Below are positions 1-10,739 of a DNA stretch of 64,000 nt, piece by piece (position 1 is the stretch's first letter; every line of letters begins with the position of its first letter). Source of the stretch: Megaustenia siamemsis (Eukaryota > Mollusca > Gastropoda > Stylommatophora > Ariophantidae); the NCBI GenBank assembly GCA_032433765.1, contig JAVIAB010000073.1, forward strand, positions 70,693,959 to 70,757,958. The letters are read 5' to 3'. The notes under the pieces were generated by a model. That model saw only the letters and a list, made by a program, of their open reading frames with translations, was not told the origin of the DNA and ran no database searches. The position numbers were made by a program, and so were the translations under genes.

Positions 1-740
1 CTATAAGCCTTCACAGCAACATTCTATAAGCCTTCACAGCAACATTCTAAACGCAACAACATTCTATAAGCCTTCACAGCAACATTCTAAACGCAACAAC
101 ATTCTATAAGCCTTCACAGCAACATTCTAAACGCACACAACATTCTATAAGCCTTCATAGCAACATTCTAAACGCAACAACATTCTATAAGCCTTCATAG
201 CAACATTCTAAACGCAACAACATTCTATAAGCCTTCACAGCAACATTCTAAACGCAACAACATTCTATAAGCCTTCACAGCAACATTCTAAACGCAACAA
301 CATTCTATAAGCCTTCACAGCAACATTCTAAACGCAACAACATTCTATAAGTCTTCACAGCAACATTCTAAACGCAACAACATTCTATAAGTCTTCACAG
401 CAACATTCTAAACACAGCAAAATTATATAGGTCTTCACAGTAACATTCTATACACAGCAACATTCTATAAGCCTTCACAGCAACATTCTAAACGCAACAA
501 CATTCTATAACACAGCAAAATTATATAGGTCTACACAGTAACATTCTATACACAGCAACATTCTATAAGTCTTCACAGCAACATTCTAAACGCAACAACA
601 TTCTATAACACAGCAAAATTATATAGGTCTACACAGTAACATTCTATACACAGCAACAGTCTTTACGCAACAACATTCTAAAGGCATACACAGCAATATT
701 ATATACACATAAACATTATATAGGCTTACACAGCAACATG
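1..740. repeat. 40-bp minisatellite (array 1)
   Basis: Head-to-tail copies of a unit of about 40 bp built from 'aacattctaaacgc' and 'attctataagccttcacagc'. It is nearly perfect up to about 410, then degenerates into variants with 'cacagcaaaattatataggtc'. The array is cut by the window start. No coding potential is visible. Confidence 0.95.
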
Positions 741-1410
741 CATACAAAGCGAAACACATCTACTTTCTATACACAGCAACATCCCATACACAGCGAAACA
801 CATCAACATTCTGTACACAGCAACATTCTGTACATAACAATATCCTATACAAAGTAACATACTATATGCCTACACAGCACTATTCTATAGGCTTACACAG
901 CAACATACATACACAGCGAAACTGATCAACATTCTGTACGCAGCAAAACATATCAACATTCTATACACAGAAACAAACGATACACAGCCAAACACATCAC
1001 CATTCTATGCACAACAACATACGATACACAGCGAAACATATCAACATTCTCTGCACAGCAACAAACGATACACAGCGAAACACATCAACATTCTATGCAC
1101 AGCAACAAACGATACACCGCGAAACACATCAACATTCTATGCACAGCAACATTCTATGCACAGCAATATACGATACACAGCGAAACACATCAACATTCTA
1201 CGCACAACAACATTCTATGCACAGTAACATACGATACACAGCGAAACACATCAACATTCTATGCACAGCAATATACGATACACAGCGAAACACATCAACA
1301 TTCTACGCACAACAACATTCTATGCACAGCAATATACGATACACAGTGAAACACATCAACATTCTATACACAGCAACATACGATACACACACAAATACTG
1401 TCGGTAGCAT
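741..1410. repeat. 44-bp minisatellite (array 2)
   Basis: A second array, with a unit of about 44 bp containing 'gcgaaacacatcaacattct' and 'cacagcaacaaacgatac'. It follows array 1 without a break and shares the words 'cacagcaacat' and 'acattct', so the two arrays probably share an ancestor. Open frames across it are repeat artefacts. Confidence 0.93.
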
Positions 1411-1506
1411 TTTGTTATAATTTGGAAGTGACATTTTAGTTATAACCCTATAAATCTTGCATCATTTATGAATGGATATGTCCTGAGTCGACAACGTTCT
1501 CCTATT

Positions 1507-1825
1507 CGGGGGACTGGTTAGTCTCGAGGCAAGACGCCGATCTCGAGACAGAGAGAGTTATGAGTTCAAATCTCGGCTGCACCAGTTGGGATTTTTATTT
1601 CTGATTTTTCTCTGTGACAACCACCCCTGGTCTCAGCAGCGAGGCCTGGCTTGAAACGTCAATTACTCATCGACGGAACATTATGAATACCTACGAAGAC
1701 GGGGTTATCTGCCTGTGCGGCGAGGGACCCCCTACTCATGGCTGCAAGGGAAAAACGGATAAACATGCACAATTCAGTTCCAAGTCTCTATGGTCTTCGT
1801 CAGAGGTGAAAGCTAGCAAACACAC
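1507..1825 (+). mobile_element. tRNA-derived SINE, family A
   Basis: The head 'ctggttagtctcgaggc ... gttatgagttcaaatctc' has the spacing of pol III A and B boxes. The body continues to a conserved 'ttatctgcctgtgcggcgag' block. A second copy lies at 51337-51655 in the same orientation, with similarity across the whole length including the non-tRNA body. Two copies sharing both ends identify it as a dispersed element. Neither copy is a functional tRNA gene. Confidence 0.75.
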
Positions 1826-2139
1826 AAAAAATGTTTCCCTTTTCAATAAAAATTGATTAAAGTGGTAGTGGTTTCATTTTGTGACGTCACACATACATGT
1901 TAATTTTCTAGCTTAGTTAAGGTTCCTCTATAAATGATTTTTCTTTCAGGAGAATAATTTTTATAAGAATGAACATTTCAAAAACAGTCAAATATGGCAC
2001 TTTCTGATGTAGAAATACCAATTTTTGAAATCACAGATGCTCTTCCAATTTAAGATAAGCGTATCTACTAATCATCATGAATGTACCACAGAAGAATCAT
2101 ACACAGATTATTTTTGTGAAATCAGAAAACTACTAAATC
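1826..2139. other. Unassigned AT-rich sequence
   Basis: No repeat, coding or RNA signal recognised between SINE family A and the LINE remnants. Confidence 0.6.
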
Positions 2140-2777
2140 ATTAATGATAAACATCAATGCTTAAATACTTAAGACACATGTTTAATTTAAAAGGAAAAAA
2201 AGTCAAAGATCAACAAAAGATACCAAACCTTGACATCAGCAGCCAAAGCAAAAGTTACAATTGTCAAGATGGAGATGAGATGCTGGAGACAAAATTTAAA
2301 CGATACAATAAGACACATAATAAGAAATGGCGAGATAGGAAAAGAGTTTGGGTATACAACATATGTGAAAAATTATTTTAAGAAACAATATATCAATTGG
2401 TTTGGACTGTAAGACAGTCAACACAAACACATAAAGAATTAACATTCAGAGGTAAGGAAGGGACGCAAAAAATGAAGCCCTAGATGACACCAGATCGATC
2501 AGACATTGCGCAATACAGAGAATATACAATACACTACATAACAATTGCCAGTAGATTCCCTTTCTCTTCCACTCTGAAAGGCACAGAAAGCCCTTAAGTA
2601 GGGACCGGTTATGTTATGAAAATGGAAAAAATATTGTCATAGCTACGATGGAGAAATCAAAGCAATAAAGTTGGCAATAGAAAAACTGCTGAACAATAAT
2701 TTTAGCCCACAGTCTGCAGTGTTTTCGACAAATGCAAGATCAGCACTCCGGGCAGTACAATCACTCAAATTGACAGG
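2140..2777 (+). mobile_element. Degenerate LINE remnants, including an RNase H piece
   Basis: From about 2230 a frame reads 'VKMEMRCWRQNL', resembling the region after the reverse transcriptase in many LINEs ('EMRCYRR'). At 2640-2776 another frame reads 'YDGEIKAIKLAIEKLL' followed by 'FSTNARSALRAVQSLK'. This fits the RNase H pattern of a catalytic Glu helix followed by 'sDs.sAL', with the Asp replaced by Asn. Frames are broken throughout. Probably two old LINE fragments. Family assignment is weak. Confidence 0.4.
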
Positions 2778-3010
2778 TAGGTAGGTAGGTAGGCAGGCAG
2801 GTAGGTAGTTATGTTTATAGGTAGGTAGGTAAGTATGTAGGCAGGCAGGCAAGCAGGTAGGTAGATAGGTATGTAGGTAGGTAGGTAGATAGGTAGGCAG
2901 GCAGGCATGCATGCAGACAGGTAGTTATGTTGATAGGTAGGTAGGTAAGTATGTAGGCAGGCAGGCAAGTAGGTAGGTAGATAGGTATGTAGGTAGGTAG
3001 GTAGGTAGAA
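2778..3010. repeat. (GTAG/GCAG)n tetranucleotide array
   Basis: A 'gtaggtaggcaggcag' tetranucleotide array with a higher-order repeat: the segment with 'tatgttgataggtagg' recurs at about 110-bp spacing. A shorter (GTAG)n occurs at 28270-28335. The minus-strand 'YLPTYLPT' frames are artefacts of the period. Confidence 0.95.
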
Positions 3011-3137
3011 ACTGGGAAAGACATACTCCAAGCCATACTCTCAACAAGTTGATCATTTCATGAAATTGAAAAAGACAAACTCCAGGCCACGATCTCAACA
3101 AATTATGTTATGAAGATGGAAAAGACACATTCCAAGA

Positions 3138-3296
3138 CTTTGGGTTTTTTTTAGTTTTTTGTGGGTAATCATCATTATACTCCGAACTTGTCAATAGGTG
3201 CTCAGATCCCCTCGCCAGCAAGTCCCGCAGTGTCCAGCGCCTGGCGACTTCAGTTCTGTGTTGGTTGATAAGTCTTCTTACACGCCCACTAATTCC
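3138..3296 (-). mobile_element. 3' fragment of the RNase H LINE
   Basis: On the minus strand it reads 'SGRVRRLINQHRTEVARRW', matching the C-terminal end of the LINE copies at 33474-34352 (GGRVRRLINQHRTGVVSRW) and 41964-43312. It is the extreme 3' end, including the 'gatgatta' terminus, inserted in the 52-bp minisatellite. Confidence 0.75.
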
Positions 3297-3444
3297 AAGC
3301 CATGCTTTCAACAAGTAGAGAATTTCATGAAATTAGAAAAAATGACATACTCCAAGCAAAGCTCTCAACATAGAGCATGTTATGAAATTAGAAAAAGACA
3401 TACTCCAAGCCATGCTTTCAACATATGGAGAATCTCATGAAATT

Positions 3445-3747
3445 CTAGCTTAGTTATGAGAAGACATAAAACTATTCATCCCTATTTTTATCGTGTTTCA
3501 ATATTCCGATTACTTACTATGAATGATGATATCGTATGACGGGGAACAGATGGCTGTGTTCACTTTCTGTGCGGTTTCGCCTTATGTCTTTTGGCGTGTG
3601 CTGAGGCTGTTATGATTGGAACTGCAGCTATCTTCCCTTGTTTGGGAGATGAGATATTAATTCGGATGATTCCACTGGCACGGGCGGTTGAGCAATTATG
3701 GATTTTAATTGCAGTGATACCGAAGCCTTCCATAACTACAACCACAT
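3445..3747 (+). mobile_element. Dispersed repeat, block C
   Basis: The stretch from 'gtttcaatattccgattac' through 'cactggcacgggcggttgag' is similar to 62280-62475 (continued at 63025-63070) and in part to 9520-9690. No protein is recognised. The copy breaks the 52-bp minisatellite, which shows that it moved there. Confidence 0.65.
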
Positions 3748-4070
3748 TCATGAAATTGGAAAATACAAACTCCAAGCCATACTCTTAACATAGGGTAATC
3801 AATCAGGGCAGAAAGTTTCTAAAAATTTCACTAACCAATTTCTAAAGACACTCACTCACAACACGGCCATTCTAGAGACATATTTAGTTTACTGTTAACA
3901 CAAACAAGACGTAAACATTCTATCACCGTACTACAGAAATAAACATTCTCTCGCGATCCACATAATTTTAATGATCTGTCATACTACAGACTGTAGAATT
4001 TAGAGCTAGATTTCAGATTTGAACATTCTATCCCCATACTCACGATTTGAACCTTCTATCCCCAAACTCA

Positions 4071-5155
4071 TTGGAGGTCATAATATAAATAATCTAAGGT
4101 ATGCTGATGATACAGTCTTAATCGCTAAGAGTGAAAATGAGTTACAAGAAATGTTGGACATTATAGTGAAAGAAAGCAAAAATAAAGGACTCAGCCTTAA
4201 TAGCAAAAAGAAAGAGGTAATGGTAACAACTAAGAAAAAGCCGTCACCTCAGTGCAAAATAAAGACAAGTGGAACAATATTAAAACAGGTAAATGAATTT
4301 AAATATTTGGGAACTTTGTTAACCTCAGACGAAAGATGTACAAAAGAGGTGAGATGCAGAATGGCTCAGGCAAAAGCAGCTTTCCAAAAAAATGAGGAAG
4401 ATATTATGCAATCCATTTTTGACAATAGAAACAAGAAAAAGAGTTCTTAAATGTTATGTAGAGCCAGTCTTAACATATGGATGCGAATCATGGACAATAG
4501 GACAACAGACAAGAAAATCACTGGAGTCTGTAGAAATGTGGTTTTACAGAAGAATATTGAGAGTACCATGGACAGCTAAGAAGAGTAATGAAGATGTTCT
4601 GAGAGGAGAGGTCAGAGCAAAAAGAGAGCTAATTTCCAATATTAGGAAGAAACAATCATAATTTTTTGGCCATGTAATGAGAAGAGAACAACTGGAATAT
4701 ATTGTAATAACTGGAAAAATTGAGGGACGAAGAGATAGAGGAAGACAAAGAGAAAAAATAATAGACAGCTTAAGAGAATGGGGAGCCACAATAGCTCAGT
4801 GGTTAGTGAACTGGACTACAAAGGACAACGGGTAGGGTTCGATCCCAACCGACGGCTTCCGCGTTCACCCTGCCTTAAATGGGTACCGGATTTTTTTCTG
4901 GGAAAGTAAAGCAGCACGGGCGTAATACCGACTACATTACCCCAAAAAGCATGTGCTGAAGGTCTGTAAAATATAGGGTCACTAACACCATATTTCCCTA
5001 TACACCACTTGGCGTGACGGGGGTACTTTACTTTTTTACTTTAAGAGAATGGCTTGGCAGAAGGTCCACAAAAGAAATGATAAATAGCTGCCGAGATCAA
5101 AAGTTGTGGAGAGACATGATCACCTACACCAGTAGGCCCGGTACTTGATGATGAT
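4071..5155 (+). mobile_element. 5'-truncated LINE (family L-A), partial RT to C-terminus
   Basis: Starts inside the reverse transcriptase at 'NNLRYADDTVLIAKSENE', which holds the YADD catalytic box. It continues through 'VNEFKYLGTLLTSD', 'CESWTIGQQTRKSLE' and the C-terminal 'FGHVMRREQLEYIV' region to the terminal 'gatgatgatga' tail. Nearly identical to 56053-56865 and 54285-54890. Frameshifts at about 4390 and 4610 and a stop after 'RKKQS' make it non-functional. It was inserted into the 28-bp minisatellite, whose units flank both ends, and it carries a SINE at 4782-5040. An L-A copy with a longer RT lies at 55571-56865. Confidence 0.88.
4782..5040 (+). mobile_element. tRNA-derived SINE, family B, inside LINE L-A
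   Basis: Head 'gagccacaatagctcagtgg' plus 'gtagggttcgatcccaacc' gives clear A- and B-box pol III promoter elements. The body ends in 'cttggcgtgacgggggtac' and a T-rich tail. It is flanked by a 12-bp target duplication, ttaagagaatgg, at 4770-4781 and 5041-5052. Removing one copy plus the SINE restores the uninterrupted LINE sequence seen at 54775-54790. Other copies: 28035, 50949, 60071 and 62476-63009. Confidence 0.92.
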
Positions 5156-5525
5156 GATCCTCATACTCACGATTTGAACATGCTATCACCATACTCACGA
5201 TTTGAACATGCTATCCCCATACTCACGATTTGAACATGCTATCCCCATACTCACGATTTGAACATGCTATCACCATACTCACGATTTGAACATGCTATCC
5301 CCATACTCACGATTTGAACATGCTATCCCCATACTCACGATTTGAACATGCTATCCCCATACTCACGATTTGAACATGCTATCCCCATACTCACGATTTG
5401 AACATTCTCTCCCCAAACTTGCAATTTGAAAATTCTATCCCCATACTCACGAATTGAACATGCTATCACCCTGTTCGCGAATTGAACATGCTATCACCCT
5501 GTTCGCGAATTGAACATTATATTAC
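5156..5525. repeat. 28-bp minisatellite
   Basis: Tandem units 'ctatccccatactcacga' + 'tttgaacatg', about 12 copies, with diverged units ('ctgttcgcgaattgaacatg') at the right end. Two more units lie at 4020-4070 on the other side of the L-A LINE, so the array was split by that insertion. The sequence between 3796 and 4019 has scattered 'aacattct' words only. Confidence 0.93.
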
Positions 5526-5654
5526 CTAACAATTTCATTTGTCTCTTGCTATTCCGTCTTCACTAACGGCGACATTATTGCAACACTGTGTTAGTTACAG
5601 AATCACTCTGCCACGTCCAACCTAACAAAGCATAATTTATTCTCAAGTACTCAC

Positions 5655-5832
5655 TTGGGTTGACATTGGTCATGTTTATATTGATGTAGTTGCCACGGTC
5701 AGCTCGGCTGTGCTCGTGAGTGAATCCCAGCACGTGAACGAGCTCGTGCAAGATAGTACCCCTCGACTCACATCCTTGGCCAATGGACACCCTTGTCTCC
5801 CCGAGTTGGACCAACCAACCTCCGCGTGACAT
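5655..5832 (-). CDS. Astacin metalloprotease, catalytic exon with zinc-binding motif
   Basis: Minus-strand exon coding about 59 residues in phase 0 from a 'tttacag/' type acceptor (right end) to a consensus GTGAGT donor (left end). It contains HELVHVLGFTHEHSRADR, the astacin signature HExxHxxGFxHExxRxDR. The three His residues are the zinc ligands and the first Glu is the catalytic base. 'SIGQGCESRG' just before it matches the conserved Cys preceding the motif. Astacins are secreted or membrane endopeptidases used in hatching, shell or matrix remodelling and digestion. The specific role cannot be told here. The downstream part with the Met-turn (SxMHY) is missing and must lie at positions below 5655 or outside the window. 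Reading through the donor gives a stop within 30 codons, which supports splicing. Confidence 0.88.
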
Positions 5833-6510
5833 CTGATATTTACAGAAGAAATCAATCGTTACAACTTTTGTGGTCGATGTGTGATTTTCAATTTGGTCTT
5901 TAACAGTCTTTGATAGTTGTATTTTTAATATATTTCAATAATAGATATGTCTCTGCGATGTATATCTTATTCTATATATTGCTGTTTTGTTTTATTTAAA
6001 AAAAACGTATGCAGGCATCATTATGTTGGTGTGACGGTGGCTTAACAGTTACCACGCAGACTTGACGATTAATTGAAAATGCATTCTACCCAAGCATGAA
6101 GCTGTCTAGTTCACTCTACTAATAAAATTATGAATACTTGACTTAATAAGATGGATCAGGTAAATGACAGCAAGGAAATACACTATTCCCCATGCCTACT
6201 CCATACGCTACGGCCTTGTATGACCAAGTTTAATGCTTCATCTTTCTATTCCATATGTTCATGGAACAACTTTCACCTACCATATTAATATTTGTGATTA
6301 CTGTTTTGCCACTTTCGGCAGACGTTTACTCATCTTCGTACACCCCCCCCCCCAATGAAAAGAAGGGCGTTACATGGAAGTAGCTGCGCTGTAAGGTTGT
6401 CTACAGCAGGATCCAATAACTGCTGCACTTCTCGCCTCAGCACTTCTTCATGTCAGTTTACAGCTGCCCCCGGCTATCTCCCATCTGCAACATCCAATTG
6501 CTCGTCCACT
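5833..6510. other. Probable astacin intron, no other feature
   Basis: AT-rich sequence with a poly-C tract at about 6343-6353. No coding, SINE or LINE signal recognised. The 33-bp array begins at about 6511. Confidence 0.6.
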
Positions 6511-6975
6511 TCGAATAGTCCCTATTTGCTCGTCTACATCGGACAAGCTGTTCCCTATTTGCTCGTCTACATCGGACAGGCTGTTCCCTATTTGCTCGTC
6601 TACATCGGACAGGCTGTTCCCTATTTGCTCGTCTACATCGGACAAGCTGTTCCCTATTTGCTCGTCTACATCGGACAGGCTGTTCCCTATTTGCTCGTCT
6701 ACATCGGACAGGCTGTTCCCTATTTGCTCGTCTACATCGGACAGGCTGTTCCCTATTTGCTCGTCTACATCGGACAGGCTGTTCCCTATTTGCTCGTCTA
6801 CATCGGACAGGCTGTTCCCAATTTGCTCGTCTACATCGGACAGGCTGTTCACTATTTGCTCGTCTACATCGGACAGGCTGTTCCCAATTTGCTCGTCTAC
6901 ATCGGACAGGCTGTTCACTATTTGCTCGTCTACATCGGACAGGCTGTTCACTATTTGCTCGTCTACATAGGGTAG
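6511..6975. repeat. 33-bp minisatellite, hendecad-coding, part 1
   Basis: About 14 copies of a 33-bp unit ('tgctcgtctacatcggacag' + 'gctgttccctatt'). Because 33 is divisible by three and the unit lacks stops, long frames are open on both strands. Plus reads 'YLLVYIGQAVP', minus reads 'NSLSDVDEQIG', both with 11-residue period. Same family as the array at 7041-7985. No start context, splice site or neighbouring domain shows that it is translated. Confidence 0.93.
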
Positions 6976-7040
6976 GCTGTTCCATATTTTTTTTTATCTA
7001 CATCTGATAGTCTTTTCCCATTTTGTTGGTCCACATCTGA

Positions 7041-7985
7041 CATTTGCCTGTCAACATCGGATGGTCTGTTCCTAAATTTGCTGATCTACATCGGATAGTC
7101 TGTTTCCAATATGCTCGTCTACATCGGGTCGTCTGTTCCCAACTTCCTCGTCTACATCGGATAGTCTGTTCCCAACTTCCTCGTCTATATCGGATAGTCT
7201 GTTCCCAATTTGCTGATCTACATCGGATAGTCTGTTCCCAATTTTCTGTTCTACATCGGATAGTATGTTCCCAACTTCGTCGTCTATATCGGATAGTCTG
7301 TTCCCAATTTGCTGATCTACATCGGATAGTCTGTTCCCAATTTTCTGTTCTACATCGGATAGTCTGTTCCCAACTTCCTCGTCTACATCGGATAGTCTGT
7401 TCCCAACTTCCTCGTCTATATCGGATAGTCTGTTCCCAATTTGCTGATCTACATCGGATTGTCTGTTCCCAATTTGCTGATCTACATCGGATATTCTGTT
7501 CCCAATTTGCTGATCTACATCGGATATTCTGTTCCCAATTTGCTGATCTACATCGGATATTCTGTTCCCAACTTGCTGATCTACATCGGATATTCTGTTC
7601 TCAATTTGCTGATCTACATCGGATAGTCTGTTACCAATTTGCTGATCTACATCGGATATTCTGTTCCCAATTTGCTGATCTACATCGGATATTCTGTTAC
7701 CAATTTGCTGATCTACATCGGATAGTCTGTTACCAAGTTGCTGATCTACATCGGATAGTCTGTTACCAATTTGCTGATCTACATCGGATATTATGTTCTC
7801 AATTTGCTGATCTACATCGGATAGTCTGTTACCAATTTGCTGATCTACATCGGATAGTCTGTTCCCAATTTGCTGATCTACATTGGATATTCTGTTCCCA
7901 ATTTGCTGATCTACATTGGATATTCTGTTCCCAATTTGCTGATCTACATCGGATATTCTGTTCTCAATTTGCTTGCCCATATCGT
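7041..7985. repeat. 33-bp minisatellite, hendecad-coding, part 2
   Basis: About 28 copies of a 33-bp unit ('ttgctgatctacatcggata' + 'gtctgttcccaat'). The minus-strand frame is open for 302 residues as 'IGNRISDVDQQ' repeats, an 11-residue period with hydrophobic and charged spacing like a hendecad coiled coil. Plus-strand frames are also open. Between this array and 6975 a few diverged units with a one-base indel break the frame. I treat it as a repeat because nothing outside it looks coding. Confidence 0.9.
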
Positions 7986-8829
7986 ATCCTCACAGGAGGC
8001 CACCAGTGGGGAAGGTTGTGGCATAAAACCGCGATCATTATTTATTTCATCCGAATGGAAAATGAAAACTCTTATTAGACATTACAGAGAAACGAAACCG
8101 CGTCAACTGTGTTTGGAGACCAACTGATTTTAATCCACTTGACCATATTTCATTCGTTAATTTTCGAAATCTTTCTCATCATGATTCATTTAGAAAGTCT
8201 TGTTTGAACATTTATGCTCCACGGGGAGTTGAAAAGAAGAAAGAAAATACTTTCTCAGTTACTAACATAGTTTTACTGGAAGTGATGTTCATGTTGTGCT
8301 TTGTTGTGCAACTTAGTAGCCCCTGCAGTCAAGCTATTATATTTATTTCATATGGATCAGCTGGAGAACAGCCGAAAAACAAACATCAAATATGTCTTAA
8401 TTTCACACATTTCCAAACATCAGAATATTTAGGCCAAACAAAACCAATAAAAAGACAAATTTAAGATGACCATGTAAGAGAAAATACTCGGAATGATAAA
8501 AGGGACATTCTGGAACTGAGTTAGCCACGTACTCAGAAAAAAAAAATCTAGAAACCATCACAGTCGTTATGTAGAGACTCCGAAGACAGAGTAAAAGGTA
8601 AAATAGAGATAACCTCACAGAGAACGATAGAGACAAAGTATATAGTGTGTGCCAGACGTGGGAAAATGACTGAACAAGAAAAACTAACTTTGATATTGCT
8701 CTACAAAAGGCCACAAGGTGGTCGGGTCATCGAGTGTTTTGCCCATTCGGGGATAACGATATGAAGATACAAACAGAAAGAATATGTGAAGATCGTCATC
8801 ATTTTATAATTTATATATAATTTACATAC
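7986..8829. other. Unassigned sequence, possible old LINE tail
   Basis: Mostly featureless. At 8430-8740 the plus strand has purine-rich text with phrases such as 'agccacgtactcagaaaa' and 'cgactgaacaag'-like stretches that could be the eroded C-terminal end of a LINE ('SHVLRKKKSRNH'). No frame is sustained and I do not assign it. Confidence 0.4.
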
Positions 8830-8966
8830 GTACCCATTTCCAGGATATATATCAATATAGTTGATCTCAGCTGTTCTGGGTATGAACCTCACGCAATAAT
8901 CAGAACCGTTAACGTCTTGTTCTATCTGTCCCATGGCAGCCTTTATGGTGTCTTGAATTTGAGAAG
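8830..8966 (-). CDS. Astacin metalloprotease, N-terminal catalytic exon
   Basis: Minus-strand exon, acceptor 'atcgtag/', 45 codons, ending at a GTATGT donor in phase 0 that joins the phase-0 exon at 5832. The product contains 'IKAAMGQIEQDVNGSDYCVRF' spread over 21 residues (so partly described here: helix 'IKAAMGQIE', then 'YCVRFIPRT') and 'INYIDIYPGNG'. This is the standard astacin order: helix with 'I..AM..ie', the first Cys before 'v.F..r', then 'dyi.i..g.G'. Most astacins have Cys after that last Gly. The phase-compatible donor gives Tyr here, and the alternative GTACGT donor two bases away from phase would break the frame. Confidence 0.82.
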
Positions 8967-9064
8967 CTACGATATTTTTTCAATGAAACTATTATTATTG
9001 ATTTCTAAATAACTGAGCACTGCTCTATAATGAAGACTATCAGACATTGACAAGCATATTGAAG

Positions 9065-10255
9065 TTACTTTCTCCTCTGTAGCGATACTAATCGCCGGTT
9101 GGTACAATCTGAATAGCTTCTATCAGTCAACCTTTTGATCAAAACGGATGAAACGCACAGCTCACAGTGTGCACAAAAGCACTCAACCCAGTAGCCCCTG
9201 CAGCAAGCCGGACTTGGAATAAGAGGAAACTGCAACAAGGAACATTTTTCAGACACAGCCTATAACGGTTCCTGCCACCTATCCGCCGTATTGACCGGAA
9301 GTTCACGTCCTCCCGAAAATGTTGATCGTCATATTTTTTTTCTTTCTAATGTATAGCGCCTGATGATGTTAGGGCATCGTTTTTGTCTCCAAATCCGAAC
9401 ATACGAAACACAGTTAATCGTCAGACTATCCACATCGCATGTCGAACAATAGTCCAAGCGCTGAGATCTCCCCGGAAATGCGAATCTGTGAAATAATAAA
9501 CCAGTCCACAAGTCTACCCTCGATTTTTGCGTGTGCTGAGACTGCTATGATGGGGACTGGAGCTACCTTTCTTTGTTTGGGAGATGAGATAGTAATTCAG
9601 ATAATTCCACTGGCACGGGCGCTTGAGCAATTATGGATTTTTATTCGTTTGCTGCGATAACGGGGCCTTCCATAACCATAACTATAACCTCTTGATTTTC
9701 AACTCTGTAGCGCTACTAATCGCTGTATGATACACTCTGAAAGGCTTCTATCAGTCAATCTCTTGATGTTACTTTTCTCATCTGTAGTGGTACTAATCGC
9801 TGTTTAGTACACTCTGAAAGGCTTCTATCAGTTAATCTCTTGATGTTACTTTTCTAATCTGTAGCGGTACTAATCGCTGTTTAGTACACTCTGAAAGGCT
9901 TCTATCAGTTAATCTCTTGATGTTACTTTTCCAATCTGTAGCGGTACTAATCGCTGTTTAGTACACTCTGAAAGGCTTCTATCAGTCAATCTCTTGATGC
10001 TACTTTTCCAATCTGTAGAGGTACTAATCGCTGTATGGTACACTCTAAAAGGCTTCTATCAGTCAATCTCTTGATGCTACTTTTCTAATCTGTAGTGGTA
10101 CTAATCGCTGTTTAGTACACTTTGAAAGGCTTCTATCAGTCAATCTCTTGATGCTACTTTTCTAATCTGTAGTGGTACTAATCGCTGTTTGGTACACTCT
10201 GAAAGGCTTCTATCAGTTAATCTCTTGATGTTACTTTCTACTCTGCAACATTATC
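9065..10255. repeat. 77-bp minisatellite split by a dispersed repeat
   Basis: Units of about 77 bp containing 'gtagcggtactaatcgctgt' and 'gaaaggcttctatcagt'. One partial unit lies at 9070-9141. The rest run from about 9690 to 10255, seven or more copies. The gap is a dispersed repeat inserted at 'cttttgat/ctcttgat'. The tract 8967-9064 before the array shows nothing. Confidence 0.88.
9142..9690 (+). mobile_element. Dispersed repeat with blocks A and C
   Basis: Block A (9142 to about 9475) matches the reverse complement of 61930-62278. Its inner part (9395-9500) also matches 22315-22420 in the same orientation. Block C (9520-9690) matches 3590-3740 and 62380-62475 in the same orientation. It is inserted inside one 77-bp minisatellite unit. 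No coding capacity is recognised, so it is a non-autonomous element of unknown class. Confidence 0.6.
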
Positions 10256-10299
10256 GATACCATACATACTAGTACACTACTTAAGATTGCTAAAAGCGA

Positions 10300-10739
10300 T
10301 ATTTCTCACCAATAAAACAAATGATATAATGTGAAACAATTAGAAACCTTTCCACCCATGCTACACTATATAATGTAAACAGAAATACATTCTACTCAAG
10401 CTACATTATATAATATGAAACAACATAGAAACACTTTCCATCAATACTACAATATATACTTGTATATGAGAAACAATTACAAACCTTTCCACCCATGCTA
10501 CACTATATAATGTAAACAGAAATACATTCTACTCAAGCTACATTATATAATATGAAATAATATAGAAACACTTTCCATCAATACTACAATATATACTTGT
10601 ATATGAGAAACAATTACAAACCTTTCCACCCATGCAACATTATATAATGTAAACAGAAATACATTCCACCCATGCAACATTATATAATGTATATCTTTAA
10701 TTTGTTTGAAGTATTATCTATATCTGCAATATCCTTTCC
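10300..10739. repeat. About 135-bp tandem repeat
   Basis: About three copies of a long unit with 'acctttccacccatgctac', 'acagaaatacattctactc' and 'atatacttgtatatgag'. It is AT-rich and probably intronic to the astacin gene. Confidence 0.85.

Larger units (their letters stand above)
3011..3795. repeat. About 52-bp minisatellite broken by two insertions
   Basis: Units contain 'tcatgaaattagaaaaagac' and 'actccaagccatgctctcaaca'. The array runs from about 3011 to 3137, resumes at 3297-3444 and again at 3748-3795. The gaps are a LINE 3' fragment and a copy of a dispersed repeat block, both described separately. Confidence 0.8.

Noticed and set aside
2643..3036. Minus-strand open frames rich in YLPTYLPA
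   Set aside because: Pure translation of the (GTAG/GCAG)n array; all frames of a stop-free tetranucleotide repeat stay open.
4785..4856. Genuine tRNA genes at SINE heads (also 24092, 28037, 60071, 62478)
   Set aside because: A and B boxes are present but the cloverleaf is imperfect, and each is attached to the same non-tRNA body with target duplications.
5200..5520. CRISPR-like arrays among the regular repeats
   Set aside because: Units are contiguous, without unique spacers, and the genome is eukaryotic; these are minisatellites.
7044..8078. 344-codon plus-strand frame as a gene
   Set aside because: It is the 33-bp repeat read in one of several open frames. The last 40 codons outside the repeat resemble no protein and no splice or start context supports it.
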